Assembly (NCBI RefSeq): GCF_902833145.1
Contig: NZ_CADFEN010000005.1
Coordinates: forward strand, 310,001 to 374,000
Source of the DNA: Burkholderia sp. BCC0506
GTDB taxonomy: Bacteria > Pseudomonadota > Gammaproteobacteria > Burkholderiales > Burkholderiaceae
Reading direction: 5' to 3'
Length of the DNA stretch: 64,000 bases
Below the pieces are notes generated by a model that was given only the letters and a program-made list of their open reading frames with translations, did not search any database and was not told the DNA's origin. Position numbers and translations under genes: made by a program. Within the stretch, counting starts at the first letter, position 1, and each line of letters begins with the position of its first letter. This document shows positions 36,673-45,729 of the stretch, piece by piece.

Positions 36673-37953
36673 ATGGCAGCCAATCTCGCAGCCCGTCGCT
36701 GGTGGACGATCATGCCGATCGTCTTCATCACCTACAGCCTCGCTTACCTCGACCGCGCGAATTACGGGTTCGCGGCGGCGGCCGGCATCAACCAGGATCT
36801 CGGGATCAGCAAGGGGCTGTCGTCGCTGATCGGCGCGCTGTTCTTCCTCGGCTACTTCTTCTTCCAGATCCCCGGCGCGATCTACGCGGAGCGCCGCAGC
36901 GTGAAGAAGCTCGTGTTCGTGAGCCTCGTGCTGTGGGGCGGCTGCGCGGCGCTGACCGGCGTGGTCAGCAACATCCCGTCGCTGATGGCGATCCGCTTCG
37001 TGCTCGGCGTCGTCGAGGCGGCCGTGATGCCGGCGATGCTGATCTACATCAGCAACTGGTTCACGAAGAACGAGCGCTCGCGCGCGAACACGTTCCTGAT
37101 CCTCGGCAACCCGGTCACCGTGCTGTGGATGTCGATCGTGTCGGGTTATCTCGTGCATGAATTCGGCTGGCGCCACATGTTCATCGCCGAAGGCGTGCCG
37201 GCCATCATCTGGGCCGTGTGCTGGTGGTGCCTCGTGCAGGACAAGCCGGCCGATTCGCCGTGGCTCAGCGCGCAGGAAAAGCGCGACCTCGATGCCGCGC
37301 TCGCGGCCGAGCAGGCGGCGATCAAGCCGGTGCGCAACTATGGCGAGGCATTCCGTTCGCCGGCCGTGATCAAGCTGTGCGCGCAGTATTTCTGCTGGAG
37401 CATCGGCGTGTACGGCTTCGTGCTGTGGCTGCCGTCGATCGTGAAGAACGGTTCCGACCTCGGAATGGTCGCGACCGGCTGGCTGTCCGCGCTGCCGTAC
37501 CTCGCGGCGACGATCGCGATGCTCGCCGCGTCGTGGGCGTCCGACAAGGTCGGCTCGCGCCGCGGTTTCGTGTGGCCGTTCCTGCTGGTCGGCGCCGCCG
37601 CGTTCGCCGCGTCGTATGCGCTCGGCTCGTCGCATTTCTGGATCTCGTACGCGCTGCTGGTCGTCGCGGGCGCCGCGATGTACGCGCCGTACGGCCCGTT
37701 CTTCGCGATCGTGCCGGAACTGCTGCCGAAGAACGTCGCCGGCGGTGCGATGGCGCTGATCAACAGCATGGGCGCGCTCGGCTCGTTCGTCGGCTCGTAC
37801 TTCGTCGGCTACCTGAACGGTGCGACCGGGTCGCCTGTCGCGTCGTACGCATTCATGAGCGCCGCGCTCGTCGCCGCGGTGATCCTCACGCTGTCCGTCA
37901 AACCCCAGGCGCGCGATGCGCATCCGCTCGCCGCGCCGCTGCAAGGAAAATGA
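36673..37953 (+). CDS. kguT: 2-ketogluconate MFS transporter
   Basis: A 426-residue MFS protein of the anion:cation symporter (ACS) family with twelve helices. [14 protein letters not shown] in TM1 and the loop [12 protein letters not shown] match the family. An EEA-type charged middle loop lies at about 190-230. In the operon it imports 2-ketogluconate with protons. It follows kguK by 115 bp with its own ribosome site (GGAGA). Confidence 0.9.
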   Translation: MAANLAARRWWTIMPIVFITYSLAYLDRANYGFAAAAGINQDLGISKGLSSLIGALFFLGYFFFQIPGAIYAERRSVKKLVFVSLVLWGGCAALTGVVSNIPSLMAIRFVLGVVEAAVMPAMLIYISNWFTKNERSRANTFLILGNPVTVLWMSIVSGYLVHEFGWRHMFIAEGVPAIIWAVCWWCLVQDKPADSPWLSAQEKRDLDAALAAEQAAIKPVRNYGEAFRSPAVIKLCAQYFCWSIGVYGFVLWLPSIVKNGSDLGMVATGWLSALPYLAATIAMLAASWASDKVGSRRGFVWPFLLVGAAAFAASYALGSSHFWISYALLVVAGAAMYAPYGPFFAIVPELLPKNVAGGAMALINSMGALGSFVGSYFVGYLNGATGSPVASYAFMSAALVAAVILTLSVKPQARDAHPLAAPLQGK

Positions 37954-37957
37954 AACG

Positions 37958-38923
37958 ATGAAGCCCCGTATCGTCGCGTACAAACCGCTGCCCGATGACG
38001 TTCTCGCGTACCTGCGCGAGCATGCGGACGTCGTGCAGGCGGACGGCGCCGACGCGCTCGCCGCCGCGCTCGGCGACGCGGACGGCGCGATCGGCGCGAG
38101 CCTGAAGGTCACGCCGCAGATGCTCGACCGCGCGCCGCGGCTGAAGGCGTGGTCGACGATCTCGGTCGGCTACGACAACTTCGACGTCGCCGATCTGACG
38201 CGCCGCGGCATCGTGCTCGCGCACACGCCGGACGTGCTGACCGAGTCGACCGCCGATACGGTGTTTTCGCTGATACTCGCCTCCGCCCGGCGCGTGGTCG
38301 AGCTGGCCGAGTGGGTGAAGGCCGGCCACTGGCATCGCAGCATCGGCCCGGCGTTGTACGGCACGGACGTGCAGGGCAAGACGCTCGGCATCGTCGGGCT
38401 CGGGCGGATCGGCGGCGCGGTCGCGCGGCGCGCGGCGCTCGGCTTCCGGATGCAGGTGCTGTACGCGAACCGGTCCGCGCATGCCGAGGCCGAGACGCAG
38501 TACGGCGCCCGGCGCGTGACGCTCGACGCGCTGCTCGCGCAGTCGGATTTCGTGTGCCTGCAGGTGCCGCTGTCGCCCGACACGCGCCACCTGATCGGCG
38601 CGCCCGAATTCGCGAAGATGAAGCGCAGCGCGATCCTGATCAACGCGTCGCGCGGGCCCGTCGTCGACGAAGCCGCGCTGGTCGACGCGCTGCGCGCGGG
38701 GACGATCCGCGGCGCGGGCCTCGACGTGTTCGAGAAGGAGCCGCTGCCGGTGGATTCGCCGCTGCTGCAGATGAAGAACGTCGTCGCGCTACCGCATATC
38801 GGCTCGGCGACGCACGAGACGCGCCATGCGATGGCGCGCTGCGCCGCGGAAAACCTGGTCGGCGCGCTGGCCGGCACGCTGCGCACGAATCTCGTCAACC
38901 CGGATGCGCTGGCGCACGCCTGA
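37958..38923 (+). CDS. kguD: 6-phospho-2-ketogluconate / 2-keto acid reductase (D-2-hydroxyacid dehydrogenase family)
   Basis: A 321-residue D-isomer-specific 2-hydroxyacid dehydrogenase. The NAD(P) loop is [13 protein letters not shown], with the NRS pattern after strand 2 suggesting NADPH. The catalytic Arg is in [10 protein letters not shown], Glu in DVFEKEPL, and His in [11 protein letters not shown]. In the Kgu route it reduces 6-phospho-2-ketogluconate to 6-phosphogluconate, feeding Entner-Doudoroff. 4 nt after kguT. Confidence 0.9.
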   Translation: MKPRIVAYKPLPDDVLAYLREHADVVQADGADALAAALGDADGAIGASLKVTPQMLDRAPRLKAWSTISVGYDNFDVADLTRRGIVLAHTPDVLTESTADTVFSLILASARRVVELAEWVKAGHWHRSIGPALYGTDVQGKTLGIVGLGRIGGAVARRAALGFRMQVLYANRSAHAEAETQYGARRVTLDALLAQSDFVCLQVPLSPDTRHLIGAPEFAKMKRSAILINASRGPVVDEAALVDALRAGTIRGAGLDVFEKEPLPVDSPLLQMKNVVALPHIGSATHETRHAMARCAAENLVGALAGTLRTNLVNPDALAHA

Positions 38924-39255
38924 GCCGCCTCCGGCAACCGGCCGGCGCGGTGCCGGCGCCGTTAGAGTCGATGATCTTGGTGCCGGAGGGCCGGCTGCGT
39001 TATGATCGCCCGCGCTCGTCGCATCGACGGCCGGCCCCGCGGCCGGCGGCGTCGCGCGACGGGCATCCGCGCCAGGTCCGGTGCGGCCGACTGCCGTAGC
39101 ACGCGACTGGCGGGCGCGGCGCGGCCGCGAGACACCGGGCCGGCGCAGGCGCCCACGCGCCAGGACAAGGGAGGCCGCCGGTTGGCTTACGTTTCCAACA
39201 ACAAAGGTCCGTCTGCTCATGAAGCGGCGCGGATCGTACGTCGCGAGGCACGACA
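38924..39255 (+). other. intergenic region with probable ptxS promoter
   Basis: A 332-bp gap between kguD and ptxS. TTGGTG (38977-38982) and TATGAT (39001-39006), 18 bp apart, form a plausible sigma70 promoter, leaving a leader of about 240 nt. No copy of the PtxS palindrome was seen here, so direct autoregulation through that site is not evident. No convincing ORF. Confidence 0.45.
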
Positions 39256-40299
39256 GTGACCGATTCGCAACCTTCCACGACGCGTCCGGCGACGATCAGC
39301 GACGTCGCGCGCGAGGCCGGCACGGGCAAGACCAGCGTTTCGCGCTACCTGAACGGCGAGACGCACGTGCTGTCCGTCGATCTGCGCCAGCGGATCGAGG
39401 CGGCCATCGCGCGGCTCAACTACCGGCCGAACCAGATGGCGCGCGGGCTCAAGCGCGGCCGTAACCGGCTGCTCGGCATGCTCGCGGCCGACCTGACCAA
39501 TCCTTACACCGTCGAAGTGCTGCAGGGCGTCGAGGCCGCGTGCCATGCGCTCGGCTACATGCCGCTCATCTGTCACGCGGCGAACGAAGTCGAGATGGAG
39601 CGCCGCTTCCTGCAACTGCTCACGACCTATCGCGTCGAAGGGCTGATCGTCAACGCGCTCGGCGCCGAGGAAGACGTGCTGCGCCCGCTGCGCGGCGCGG
39701 GCATTCCGGCCGTGCTCGTCGACCGGACGGTCGAAGGCTTCGAGGCCGACCTGATCGGCCTCGACAACGCCGACGCGATCGAGACGGCGCTCGCGCACCT
39801 GATCGAACACGGTTTCGACGCGATCCATTTCGTCGTGCAGCCGTTCGAGGCCGTCAGCTCGCGGCGCGTGCGCGAGGCCGCGTTCCGCGCGGCGCTGGCC
39901 GCGCGCGGGCTGCCGGTGCCGTCGACGATCGTGCTCGACCTGAACGCGCCCGACGCGGCCGCGGCGGCGCTCGCCGACGTCGATGCCCGCATCGACGACG
40001 CGGCCCGGCGCGGCGTGCGCGCGGCGCTGTTCGCCGCGAATGCGCCGGTCGCGCTGGCGATCGCGCGCCACCTGCGCGCGCGCTTCGGCGCCGCGTGGCA
40101 GCAACAGGCGGCGCTGCTGTCGATCGACGATCCGGAATGGGCCGAGCTGATCGGCATCACGACGATCCGTCAGCCGACCTACGAAATCGGCTACAAGGCC
40201 GTCGAATTCGTGCACGAGCGGATCGACGGCGCGGCCGGCGACGTGCGCGTCGCGATGCTGCCCGGCGAGCTGATCGCGCGCGCGTCGACCGCAAGCTGA
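39256..40299 (+). CDS. ptxS: LacI-family repressor of 2-ketogluconate genes
   Basis: A 347-residue LacI/GalR regulator. The N-terminal HTH has ATISDVAREAGTGKTSVSRYLNG and hinge QMARGLKRGR, followed by a periplasmic-binding-protein-like sugar domain (LLGMLAADLTNPYTVEVLQG, PAVLVDR, LLSIDDPEWAELIGITTIRQP). Start GTG 39256 follows GAGG. Gene neighbourhood and the PtxS-type palindrome before kguE support the name. Confidence 0.85.
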   Translation: MTDSQPSTTRPATISDVAREAGTGKTSVSRYLNGETHVLSVDLRQRIEAAIARLNYRPNQMARGLKRGRNRLLGMLAADLTNPYTVEVLQGVEAACHALGYMPLICHAANEVEMERRFLQLLTTYRVEGLIVNALGAEEDVLRPLRGAGIPAVLVDRTVEGFEADLIGLDNADAIETALAHLIEHGFDAIHFVVQPFEAVSSRRVREAAFRAALAARGLPVPSTIVLDLNAPDAAAAALADVDARIDDAARRGVRAALFAANAPVALAIARHLRARFGAAWQQQAALLSIDDPEWAELIGITTIRQPTYEIGYKAVEFVHERIDGAAGDVRVAMLPGELIARASTAS

Positions 40300-40354
40300 G
40301 TATCATTCGGGGCACGCGGCGCGTCAGGTGCGCTGCTTCGAACCAAGGAACTCC

Positions 40355-41143
40355 ATGACTGTCGCTCCCGTCACGCTGGCGGCGCTGATCGCCGCCACGC
40401 TGATCATCGCGCTGCTGCCGCTCGTCCTCTACCGCATCCTGCGCAAGCCGCTTGCGCTCAACCGCCGCGACACGATCGTCGGCGTCGCGGTCTTCACGCT
40501 GTTTGCGATGATTCTCGAGCGCGCGTTCCACGGGCTCGTGCTGAGCCGCACGCCCGAGGACGGCTGGCTGACGCAGCCGCTCGCGTTCGTCGCGTACAGC
40601 GCACTCGCGACCGCGGTATTCGAGGAAGTCGGTCGCTATCTCGGGATGCGTGTGCTGGAGCGCCGCTATGGCGCGTCGGCGGGCGACGCTCGCGGGATCG
40701 GCTACGGGATCGGCCACGGCGGCGCCGAGGCATGGTTCGTCGGCGTGCTCGTGTGGGGCCAGTGGTCGTATCTCGCGTGGCTCGCGAGCCGCGGCCAACT
40801 CGAGACGCAGTTGTCCGACTTGCCGGTCGACACCGTGGTGCGGCTGCACATGATGCTCGCGACGCTGTCGGCCCAGTCGATCCTGCTGTTGCTGCTCGAA
40901 CGCTGCGCGGCGTTCGCGGTGCAACTGGCGCTGTCGGTGCTGGTGTGGCGCGGCGTACGGGCCGGCCGACTGGCCGTGTTGCCGCTCGCGATCGTGCTGC
41001 ATGCGCTCGCGGCGACGCCGACGCTGCTGTACCAGGTGCGCGCGCTGCCGGCCGCGTGGGTCGAGGCCGCGTATTTCGTGCTGGCCGCGATCCTGACGGT
41101 CGTGCTGGTGAAGACGTGCCGGCCGTCGCATGCGACGGCCTGA
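40355..41143 (+). CDS. YhfC-family predicted intramembrane metalloprotease
   Basis: A 262-residue membrane protein with about seven helices. The conserved ATAVFEEVGRYLGMRV (Glu pair), GIGHGGAEAWFVGV (His and Glu) and a late LHALAATPTLLYQ (His) match the YhfC group of glutamate/histidine intramembrane proteases related to CPBP/PrsW. Its substrate is unknown. It is followed 13 nt later by a small cytosolic protein gene, probably co-transcribed. Confidence 0.72.
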   Translation: MTVAPVTLAALIAATLIIALLPLVLYRILRKPLALNRRDTIVGVAVFTLFAMILERAFHGLVLSRTPEDGWLTQPLAFVAYSALATAVFEEVGRYLGMRVLERRYGASAGDARGIGYGIGHGGAEAWFVGVLVWGQWSYLAWLASRGQLETQLSDLPVDTVVRLHMMLATLSAQSILLLLLERCAAFAVQLALSVLVWRGVRAGRLAVLPLAIVLHALAATPTLLYQVRALPAAWVEAAYFVLAAILTVVLVKTCRPSHATA

Positions 41144-41156
41144 CGGGAGAGACGCA

Positions 41157-41519
41157 ATGGACGACTATCTGATCGAATGCCGGAGCGCGGAATTCGACGC
41201 GCTCGCGCGCGTGATCTGCGATCTCTTTCCGGAGCAGACACGCTTTGTCGAAAACAGCGACGAACGCGGCCGATTCCTGTCCGTGCAGTGGCTCGCGATG
41301 CGGTTCGGCGCGACCCCGAAGCGAATGACGCTCGATATCCGGATCGTGCCGGCCGCGCTCGCGCGCTACCTGGCGCTCAAGCCGATGCAGCGTGCGCGCA
41401 GCCATGCCGTGTTGCACGCGTATACGGAAGCGATGCTCGGCTCGCTCGAAGAGCGGCACGCGGCCGGCGAGGCCGTCGAGCGCGATGCGGCACTCGAGCT
41501 GGACGAAGATTTCGCGTGA
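41157..41519 (+). CDS. conserved hypothetical protein (120 aa)
   Basis: I cannot assign this with confidence; it resembles small Burkholderia-restricted proteins (DUF3022-like, tentatively). It is soluble and helical, with an acidic C-terminus (ERDAALELDEDFA) and a central FGATPKRMTLDIRIVP strand region. Start MDDYLIE follows GGGAG. It probably shares a transcript with the YhfC-like gene. Confidence 0.7.
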   Translation: MDDYLIECRSAEFDALARVICDLFPEQTRFVENSDERGRFLSVQWLAMRFGATPKRMTLDIRIVPAALARYLALKPMQRARSHAVLHAYTEAMLGSLEERHAAGEAVERDAALELDEDFA

Positions 41520-41562
41520 GCCGTGGCGCCGGCTTCGTGCCGGCGCGGTGCGTTACGTCACG

Positions 41563-41994
41563 TCACGCGTCGCGGTAGACCTGCGCGAAGCGCTGCGCCT
41601 GCACGACGCCGTAGTCGCCCGGCGCGTATTGCATCACCCAGTCGCCGGCGACGCCGCGCAGCGTGTCGCCGTTTTCCGAGCGGGCGATCGTGAACGGTTC
41701 GTCCATCCGGCGCGCGAGCACGACGGCCGGCCGGTTGCGGTAGGCGCCCGGCGCGCCGTGCGCGAGTGCCGGATCGGCGGGCAGGTATTTGGCGTCGAAG
41801 CGCGTGCGCGACACGACCCAGCGGTCGCCGGTCGAGCCGGTGATCAGCGCGTCGCCTGCCACATAACGGTTCGGGCCTTCGAGGCTCATCAGTTCGCCGT
41901 CGGCGTCCGCGAACGACACGGCGACGGTTTCGTCCTTGACGACGCGACGGGCCTGCGGATCGGTACGCAGATCGAGGTGCTTGAGTTCGAGCAT
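41563..41994 (-). CDS. conserved hypothetical protein with PGDYGVV motif (143 aa)
   Basis: A small soluble protein made of short beta-strands. Visible repeats of function-neutral motifs include VSFADADGELMSLEGPNRYVAGDALITGSTGDRWVV (split over residues 26-60) and the conserved C-terminal MQYAPGDYGVVQAQRFAQVY. The PGDYxVV pattern recurs in small bacterial proteins of unknown role. Convergent with the 120-residue gene; stands alone. Confidence 0.6.
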   Translation of the reverse strand: MLELKHLDLRTDPQARRVVKDETVAVSFADADGELMSLEGPNRYVAGDALITGSTGDRWVVSRTRFDAKYLPADPALAHGAPGAYRNRPAVVLARRMDEPFTIARSENGDTLRGVAGDWVMQYAPGDYGVVQAQRFAQVYRDA

Positions 41995-42137
41995 GGCGGG
42001 AAAGGGCGGGAAAGCGGGAAAAGCCGGGAGCTTATCCCGAATTCGGCGCGCCGTGTGACGCGCCGGTCGCCGGTTGCCGATCGAGGCGCGGCGCCGTTCG
42101 GCCCGGGTGGGCCGGTACGGCGCCGGCGGGGAGGGCG

Positions 42138-42698
42138 TCAGGGCTGTGCGGGTGCGCTCGCGGCCGGTGCGGCGGCCGCCTTGCCTTCCTTGCCCTTCGC
42201 CTTGCCCTTGCCGCGGTGCTCGCCGCCGTGGTGCAGCCAGCTGCGGAACGTCGTGTCGGCCAGCGCCTTCTGTTCGGCCGGGAAGCTCTCGTAGAGCGGC
42301 GCGAACGCGTCGGCGAGCTTCTTCGCGCCGTCGGCGTTCCCTTGCGACAGTTCCGCGTACTGCTTCATGTCGTCGAGCGCGGACACGTCGTGCCTCGCCA
42401 TCCGTTCGCTGTAGAGCCGGCCCATCGTCGCGCCGTTGTCGCGCATCGTGTCGGCGAACGTCTTCCATTGCGGCTCCTGCGCCGACGTGATCTTCAACTG
42501 GTCGTGCAGGTACTTGATGCGCTGCTCGATGCGCGCTTCGTGGCGTGCCACGCGCTGCTGGGCGCTCGGGGCCGACGCCGCGGCCGTCGTGGTCGTCGAT
42601 GCCGCGGCCTGAGCGGGCGCTTGCGGCTGCGCCGGGGTTTGCGCGAATGCGCTGGCTGCAACGACGAGCGTAGCGAGGGTGAGCGAGATTTTCTTCAT
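42138..42698 (-). CDS. Spy/CpxP-like periplasmic protein
   Basis: A 186-residue exported protein. The signal peptide ends near SAFA-QTPA, followed by a low-complexity Ala/Pro/Thr linker and a helical core (ARIEQRIKYLHDQLKITSAQEPQWKTFADTMRDN, in pieces) with the LTxxQ-like spacing LKITSAQ. It ends in a Lys/Gly- and Ala/Pro-rich tail. Spy/CpxP proteins are periplasmic chaperones or stress sensors. GGAGAG precedes the ATG. Divergent from the AsnC-type regulator. Confidence 0.75.
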   Translation of the reverse strand: MKKISLTLATLVVAASAFAQTPAQPQAPAQAAASTTTTAAASAPSAQQRVARHEARIEQRIKYLHDQLKITSAQEPQWKTFADTMRDNGATMGRLYSERMARHDVSALDDMKQYAELSQGNADGAKKLADAFAPLYESFPAEQKALADTTFRSWLHHGGEHRGKGKAKGKEGKAAAAPAASAPAQP

Positions 42699-42871
42699 GG
42701 TGGGCTCTCCGGGGTGGTGTCTGGCGAGCGGGCGCGGCGGCCATCGCCGCATGCGCGCATCTCGCGTCGCCCGTTATTAGTAGCACGTCGGGTGCAGCGC
42801 GGCAGTGAATGCGACACTTGCTTACATCCGATACGAATCGAAATTGAAGGGGCGAATCCAGGCGATGCCGG

Positions 42872-42900
42872 TTGGGCGCGCCGGCGTTAGGCGCTATCAT
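42872..42900 (+). promoter_or_regulatory. sigma70 promoter of the AsnC-type gene
   Basis: TTGGGC (42872-42877) and TATCAT (42895-42900) with a 17-bp spacer. The predicted start near 42907 excludes the longer TTG-initiated ORF and leaves a leader of about 40 nt. Confidence 0.55.
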
Positions 42901-42918
42901 CGCGTCACTTTCCACTTT

Positions 42919-42938
42919 GCCGGCATATGCATGCCGGC
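42919..42938. repeat. 20-bp inverted repeat just before the asnC-type start
   Basis: GCCGGCAT-ATGC-ATGCCGGC is a perfect 8-bp stem ending 8 nt before the ATG, in the place where a ribosome site would be. It could be an operator or an mRNA hairpin. Confidence 0.7.
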
Positions 42939-42946
42939 CCAGCGTC

Positions 42947-43411
42947 ATGCGTCCACCCCGCCTCGACCAACTCGACGATCTCGACCGGCAGCTCGTCGCG
43001 CTGCTGCAAGCCGATGCGCGCGCCAGCGTCGCGGATCTCGCGCGCCAGCTCGACGTCGCGCGCACGACGGTCGTCGCACGCATCGCGCGGCTCGAGCGCA
43101 CCAACGTGATCGCCGGGTACAGCGTGCGGCTCGGGCAGGACGTGCTCGATGCCAGCATTTATGCGTACGTCGGCATCATCCTCACGCCGAAGTTCGGCAA
43201 GGACGTGTTGCGCAAGCTCGACCGGATGCCCGAAGTCCAGCTGCTGTGCGCGGTGAGCGGCGAGTACGACTACGTCGCGTGGCTGCGCGCCGATTCGCCG
43301 GAGCGGCTCAACGATCTGCTCGACCAGATCGGCACGCTCGAAGGGGTCGAGCGCACGACGACGTCGATCATCCTGTCGCGCAAGATCGATCGCGGGACGA
43401 TCGGCGGCTGA
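42947..43411 (+). CDS. Lrp/AsnC-family regulator
   Basis: A 154-residue Lrp-type protein. HTH: LDQLDDLDRQLVALLQADARASVADLARQLDVARTTVVARIARLERTNVIAGY (in pieces across residues 6-60). The C-terminal RAM domain (IYAYVGIILTPKFG, VSGEYDYVAWLRADSPERLNDLLDQIGTLEGV) binds amino acids. The neighbouring saccharopine dehydrogenase gene, in the same direction, is the likely target. No Shine-Dalgarno sequence is visible, only a hairpin. Confidence 0.9.
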   Translation: MRPPRLDQLDDLDRQLVALLQADARASVADLARQLDVARTTVVARIARLERTNVIAGYSVRLGQDVLDASIYAYVGIILTPKFGKDVLRKLDRMPEVQLLCAVSGEYDYVAWLRADSPERLNDLLDQIGTLEGVERTTTSIILSRKIDRGTIGG

Positions 43412-43763
43412 TCGGTTGCACGCTGCGCGTGCATGACGGCGCAAGCGCCTGCGCCGCGCAAGTGTCGTCGCGTCACAAGTAACCGGATCGAGGTCGGGCA
43501 TTTGCCCGCAAGCATTCGTATCGGCCTTCGCTGTACTTCGTGATCGGCACGGGGGCCCGCTGCCGTTCTTTCGCGCCGCTCGCGCGTCTCTCCCGGGTTT
43601 TCCTTCGCATTCCACTTCGACACGGCGTGTCGCACCTGACGCATGAGTCGTTCGTGCGTCCGGCGCCACGCCGTCGGTCGTCACCTTCTCCTTGCAATGC
43701 GCAATCGCCAACGGCCGGTTTGCGACCGCACCGCTACGCGATTTTTAGATGAATCTGTCGTTT

Positions 43764-43795
43764 CGTCGAAATTATTCGTCATAACGTCGAAATTA
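43764..43795. repeat. two in-phase CGTCGAAATTA direct repeats
   Basis: Exact 11-bp copies at 43764-43774 and 43785-43795, 21 bp apart (two helical turns), in AT-rich DNA 27 bp upstream of the -35. This is the layout expected for a multimeric Lrp/AsnC-type protein. Confidence 0.6.
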
Positions 43796-43821
43796 CAGGT
43801 CGTTTCACATCATTCTTCGTC

Positions 43822-43850
43822 TTGGAACTGATTTTGAGCGTCCCTACACT
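43822..43850 (+). promoter_or_regulatory. sigma70 promoter of the saccharopine dehydrogenase gene
   Basis: TTGGAA (43822-43827) and TACACT (43845-43850) with a 17-bp spacer; predicted leader of about 50 nt ending in AGGAG. Confidence 0.6.
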
Positions 43851-43906
43851 GTGGTTCATGGCTCGACGCCGTCCACAACACCAACCCATCATCAGGAGAT
43901 AAGCGC

Positions 43907-45007
43907 ATGAAAATCGCCATCGTCGGCGCAGGTCTGATCGGCCACACCATTGCTCACATGCTGCGCGAAACGGGCGACTACGAAGTCGTCGCGTTCGACC
44001 GCGATGCGGATGCGCTCGCGAAGCTGTCGCGCGAAGGCATCGCGACGCAACGGGTCGATTCGGCCGATGCGAATGCGATTCGCGAAGCAGTGAAGGGCTT
44101 CGATGCGCTCGTCAACGCGCTGCCTTACTACCTCGCGGTCAACGTGGCGGCCGCCGCGAAGGCGGCCGGCGTTCACTACTTCGACCTGACCGAGGACGTG
44201 CGCGCCACCCACGCGATCCGCGAACTGGCCGACGGCTCCGACCGCGCGTTCATGCCGCAGTGCGGCCTCGCGCCGGGCTTCATCGGCATCGCCGCGCACG
44301 AGCTCGTGAACGGCTTCAGCGAAGTGCGCGACGTGAAGATGCGCGTCGGCGCGCTGCCCGAATACCCGACCAACGCGTTGAAGTACAACCTGACGTGGAG
44401 CGTCGACGGCCTGATCAACGAATACTGCCAGCCGTGCGAAGCGATCCGCGACGGCCGCAAGCAGTGGGTGCAGCCGCTCGAAGGTCTCGAGCACTTCTCG
44501 CTCGACGGCACCGAATACGAAGCGTTCAACACGTCGGGCGGCCTCGGCACCCTGTGCGAGACGCTGTCGGGCAAGGTCGAGACGCTCGACTACAAGTCGG
44601 TGCGCTACCCGGGCCACCGCGAGCTCGTCCAGTTCCTGCTGGAAGACCTGCGCCTGTCGAGCGATCGCGACACGCTGAAGTCGATCATGCGCCGCGCGGT
44701 GCCGTCGACGAAGCAGGACGTCGTGCTCGTGTTCGTCACGGTGACGGGCGTGAAGGACGGCCAACTGGTGCAGGACGTGTTCACGCGCAAGATCTTCGCG
44801 AAGGACGTGTGCGGGATGCACATGAGCGCGATCCAGATCACGACGGCCGGCGCGATGTGCGCGGTGCTGGATCTGTTCCGCGAAAAGAAGCTGCCGCAGA
44901 GCGGTTTCATCCCGCAGGAAAAGGTGTCGCTGAAGGCGTTCCTGTCGAACCGTTTCGGCAAGCTGTACGACGGCGGCACGATGGAGCGCGTGCACGCGCT
45001 CGCCTGA
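43907..45007 (+). CDS. saccharopine dehydrogenase family protein
   Basis: A 366-residue oxidoreductase. The NAD(P) Rossmann loop IAIVGAGLIGHTIAHML is at the N-terminus, with VNALPYYL and HYFDLTED, then QCGLAPGFIGIAAHEL, as in saccharopine dehydrogenase/lysine-6-dehydrogenase. It could act in lysine degradation (lysine 6-dehydrogenase) rather than synthesis. AGGAG precedes the ATG by 8 nt. The divergently spaced AsnC regulator suggests amino-acid-dependent control. Confidence 0.85.
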   Translation: MKIAIVGAGLIGHTIAHMLRETGDYEVVAFDRDADALAKLSREGIATQRVDSADANAIREAVKGFDALVNALPYYLAVNVAAAAKAAGVHYFDLTEDVRATHAIRELADGSDRAFMPQCGLAPGFIGIAAHELVNGFSEVRDVKMRVGALPEYPTNALKYNLTWSVDGLINEYCQPCEAIRDGRKQWVQPLEGLEHFSLDGTEYEAFNTSGGLGTLCETLSGKVETLDYKSVRYPGHRELVQFLLEDLRLSSDRDTLKSIMRRAVPSTKQDVVLVFVTVTGVKDGQLVQDVFTRKIFAKDVCGMHMSAIQITTAGAMCAVLDLFREKKLPQSGFIPQEKVSLKAFLSNRFGKLYDGGTMERVHALA

Positions 45008-45054
45008 CCGCGGTTGCAAGACCATTCGCCAGTCACCGGCACGAGGGCCGTACG

Positions 45055-45092
45055 ACGCCGGGAGCGCAGCAGCGCTTCCGGCGTTGTTTTTT
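45055..45092 (+). terminator. intrinsic terminator after saccharopine dehydrogenase gene
   Basis: A long stem (45055-45067 with 45072-45084), AGCA loop, and a T-rich tail TGTTTTTT. Confidence 0.88.
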
Positions 45093-45111
45093 GCGGAGGC
45101 GGGCGGCGCGC

Positions 45112-45729
45112 TCAGGCCGGCAGCGGCGGGACGATCGTCGCCGGTTGCGACGGCGGCACGATGCGGTACAGCAGCGCATCGATGTCCGCGTCGGACGGCG
45201 CGGTGTTGTCGAACATCACGATGCCGTCGCATTCGCGGCCGGTCGGCACGAAGCGGCGCTGCCGGTATTCGTCCCAGTGCGCGAGCTTGTACGCATCGTT
45301 CGGGTTCGCGCGCGCGACGATCCGCTGGCGGGCGACGTCTTCCGACGTGTGAACCCAGACGACCGTCAGCGTGACGTCCGGCGCGATGCCGAGCCACGCG
45401 CGATCGAGGAGGCGCCGGTCGCGCACTTCACGCGACAGCGGGCCGACGACGAGTACGCCGATGCCGAGCGAGAGATTTTCACGGGCCGTGTCGAGCAGGC
45501 CCTGGTATTCGGGATCGCGAAGATGTTTCAGGTAGAGCGGGCTGTCGCGGTCGTTCGGGTCGTCCGTGAGCGCGCCCATCGCGGCCGCGCTGTAGCGGCC
45601 GTACAGCGTGTCCTTGTCGAGCAGGCAGAACGCCTCGCCGGTCGCGCGCATCAGCGGCCCGATGAGCCGCTTCGCAAGCGTGGTCTTGCCGGTGCCGGCG
45701 TGACCGCAGAAGAACACCAGGTGCGTCAC
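45112..45729 (-). CDS. P-loop kinase/ATPase coupled to cydX
   Basis: A 205-residue P-loop protein. Walker A GHAGTGKTTLAKRL is near the N-terminus, and a DKDTLYGRYS segment, a lid-like VRDRRLLDRAWLG region and RECDGIVMFDN follow, resembling zeta-toxin/gluconate-kinase-type predicted kinases. The substrate is unknown. GTG 45729 overlaps the cydX stop (GTGA), with GGGGAG about 10 nt upstream inside cydX. Hence it is co-translated with CydX. No antitoxin gene is visible. Confidence 0.75.
   Translation of the reverse strand: MTHLVFFCGHAGTGKTTLAKRLIGPLMRATGEAFCLLDKDTLYGRYSAAAMGALTDDPNDRDSPLYLKHLRDPEYQGLLDTARENLSLGIGVLVVGPLSREVRDRRLLDRAWLGIAPDVTLTVVWVHTSEDVARQRIVARANPNDAYKLAHWDEYRQRRFVPTGRECDGIVMFDNTAPSDADIDALLYRIVPPSQPATIVPPLPA

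Larger units (their letters stand above)
43412..43906 (+). other. 495-bp control region upstream of saccharopine dehydrogenase
   Basis: The left half is GC-rich with no credible ORF; a small stem GCACGC-TGC-GCGTGC follows the regulator. The right 150 bp are AT-rich and hold two direct repeats and a good promoter, listed separately. This is a likely target region for the preceding AsnC-type regulator. Confidence 0.5.

Noticed and set aside
39002-39259. 85-codon ORF between kguD and ptxS
   Set aside because: Arg/Ala-rich composition, no ribosome site, and it begins at the predicted promoter -10 element.
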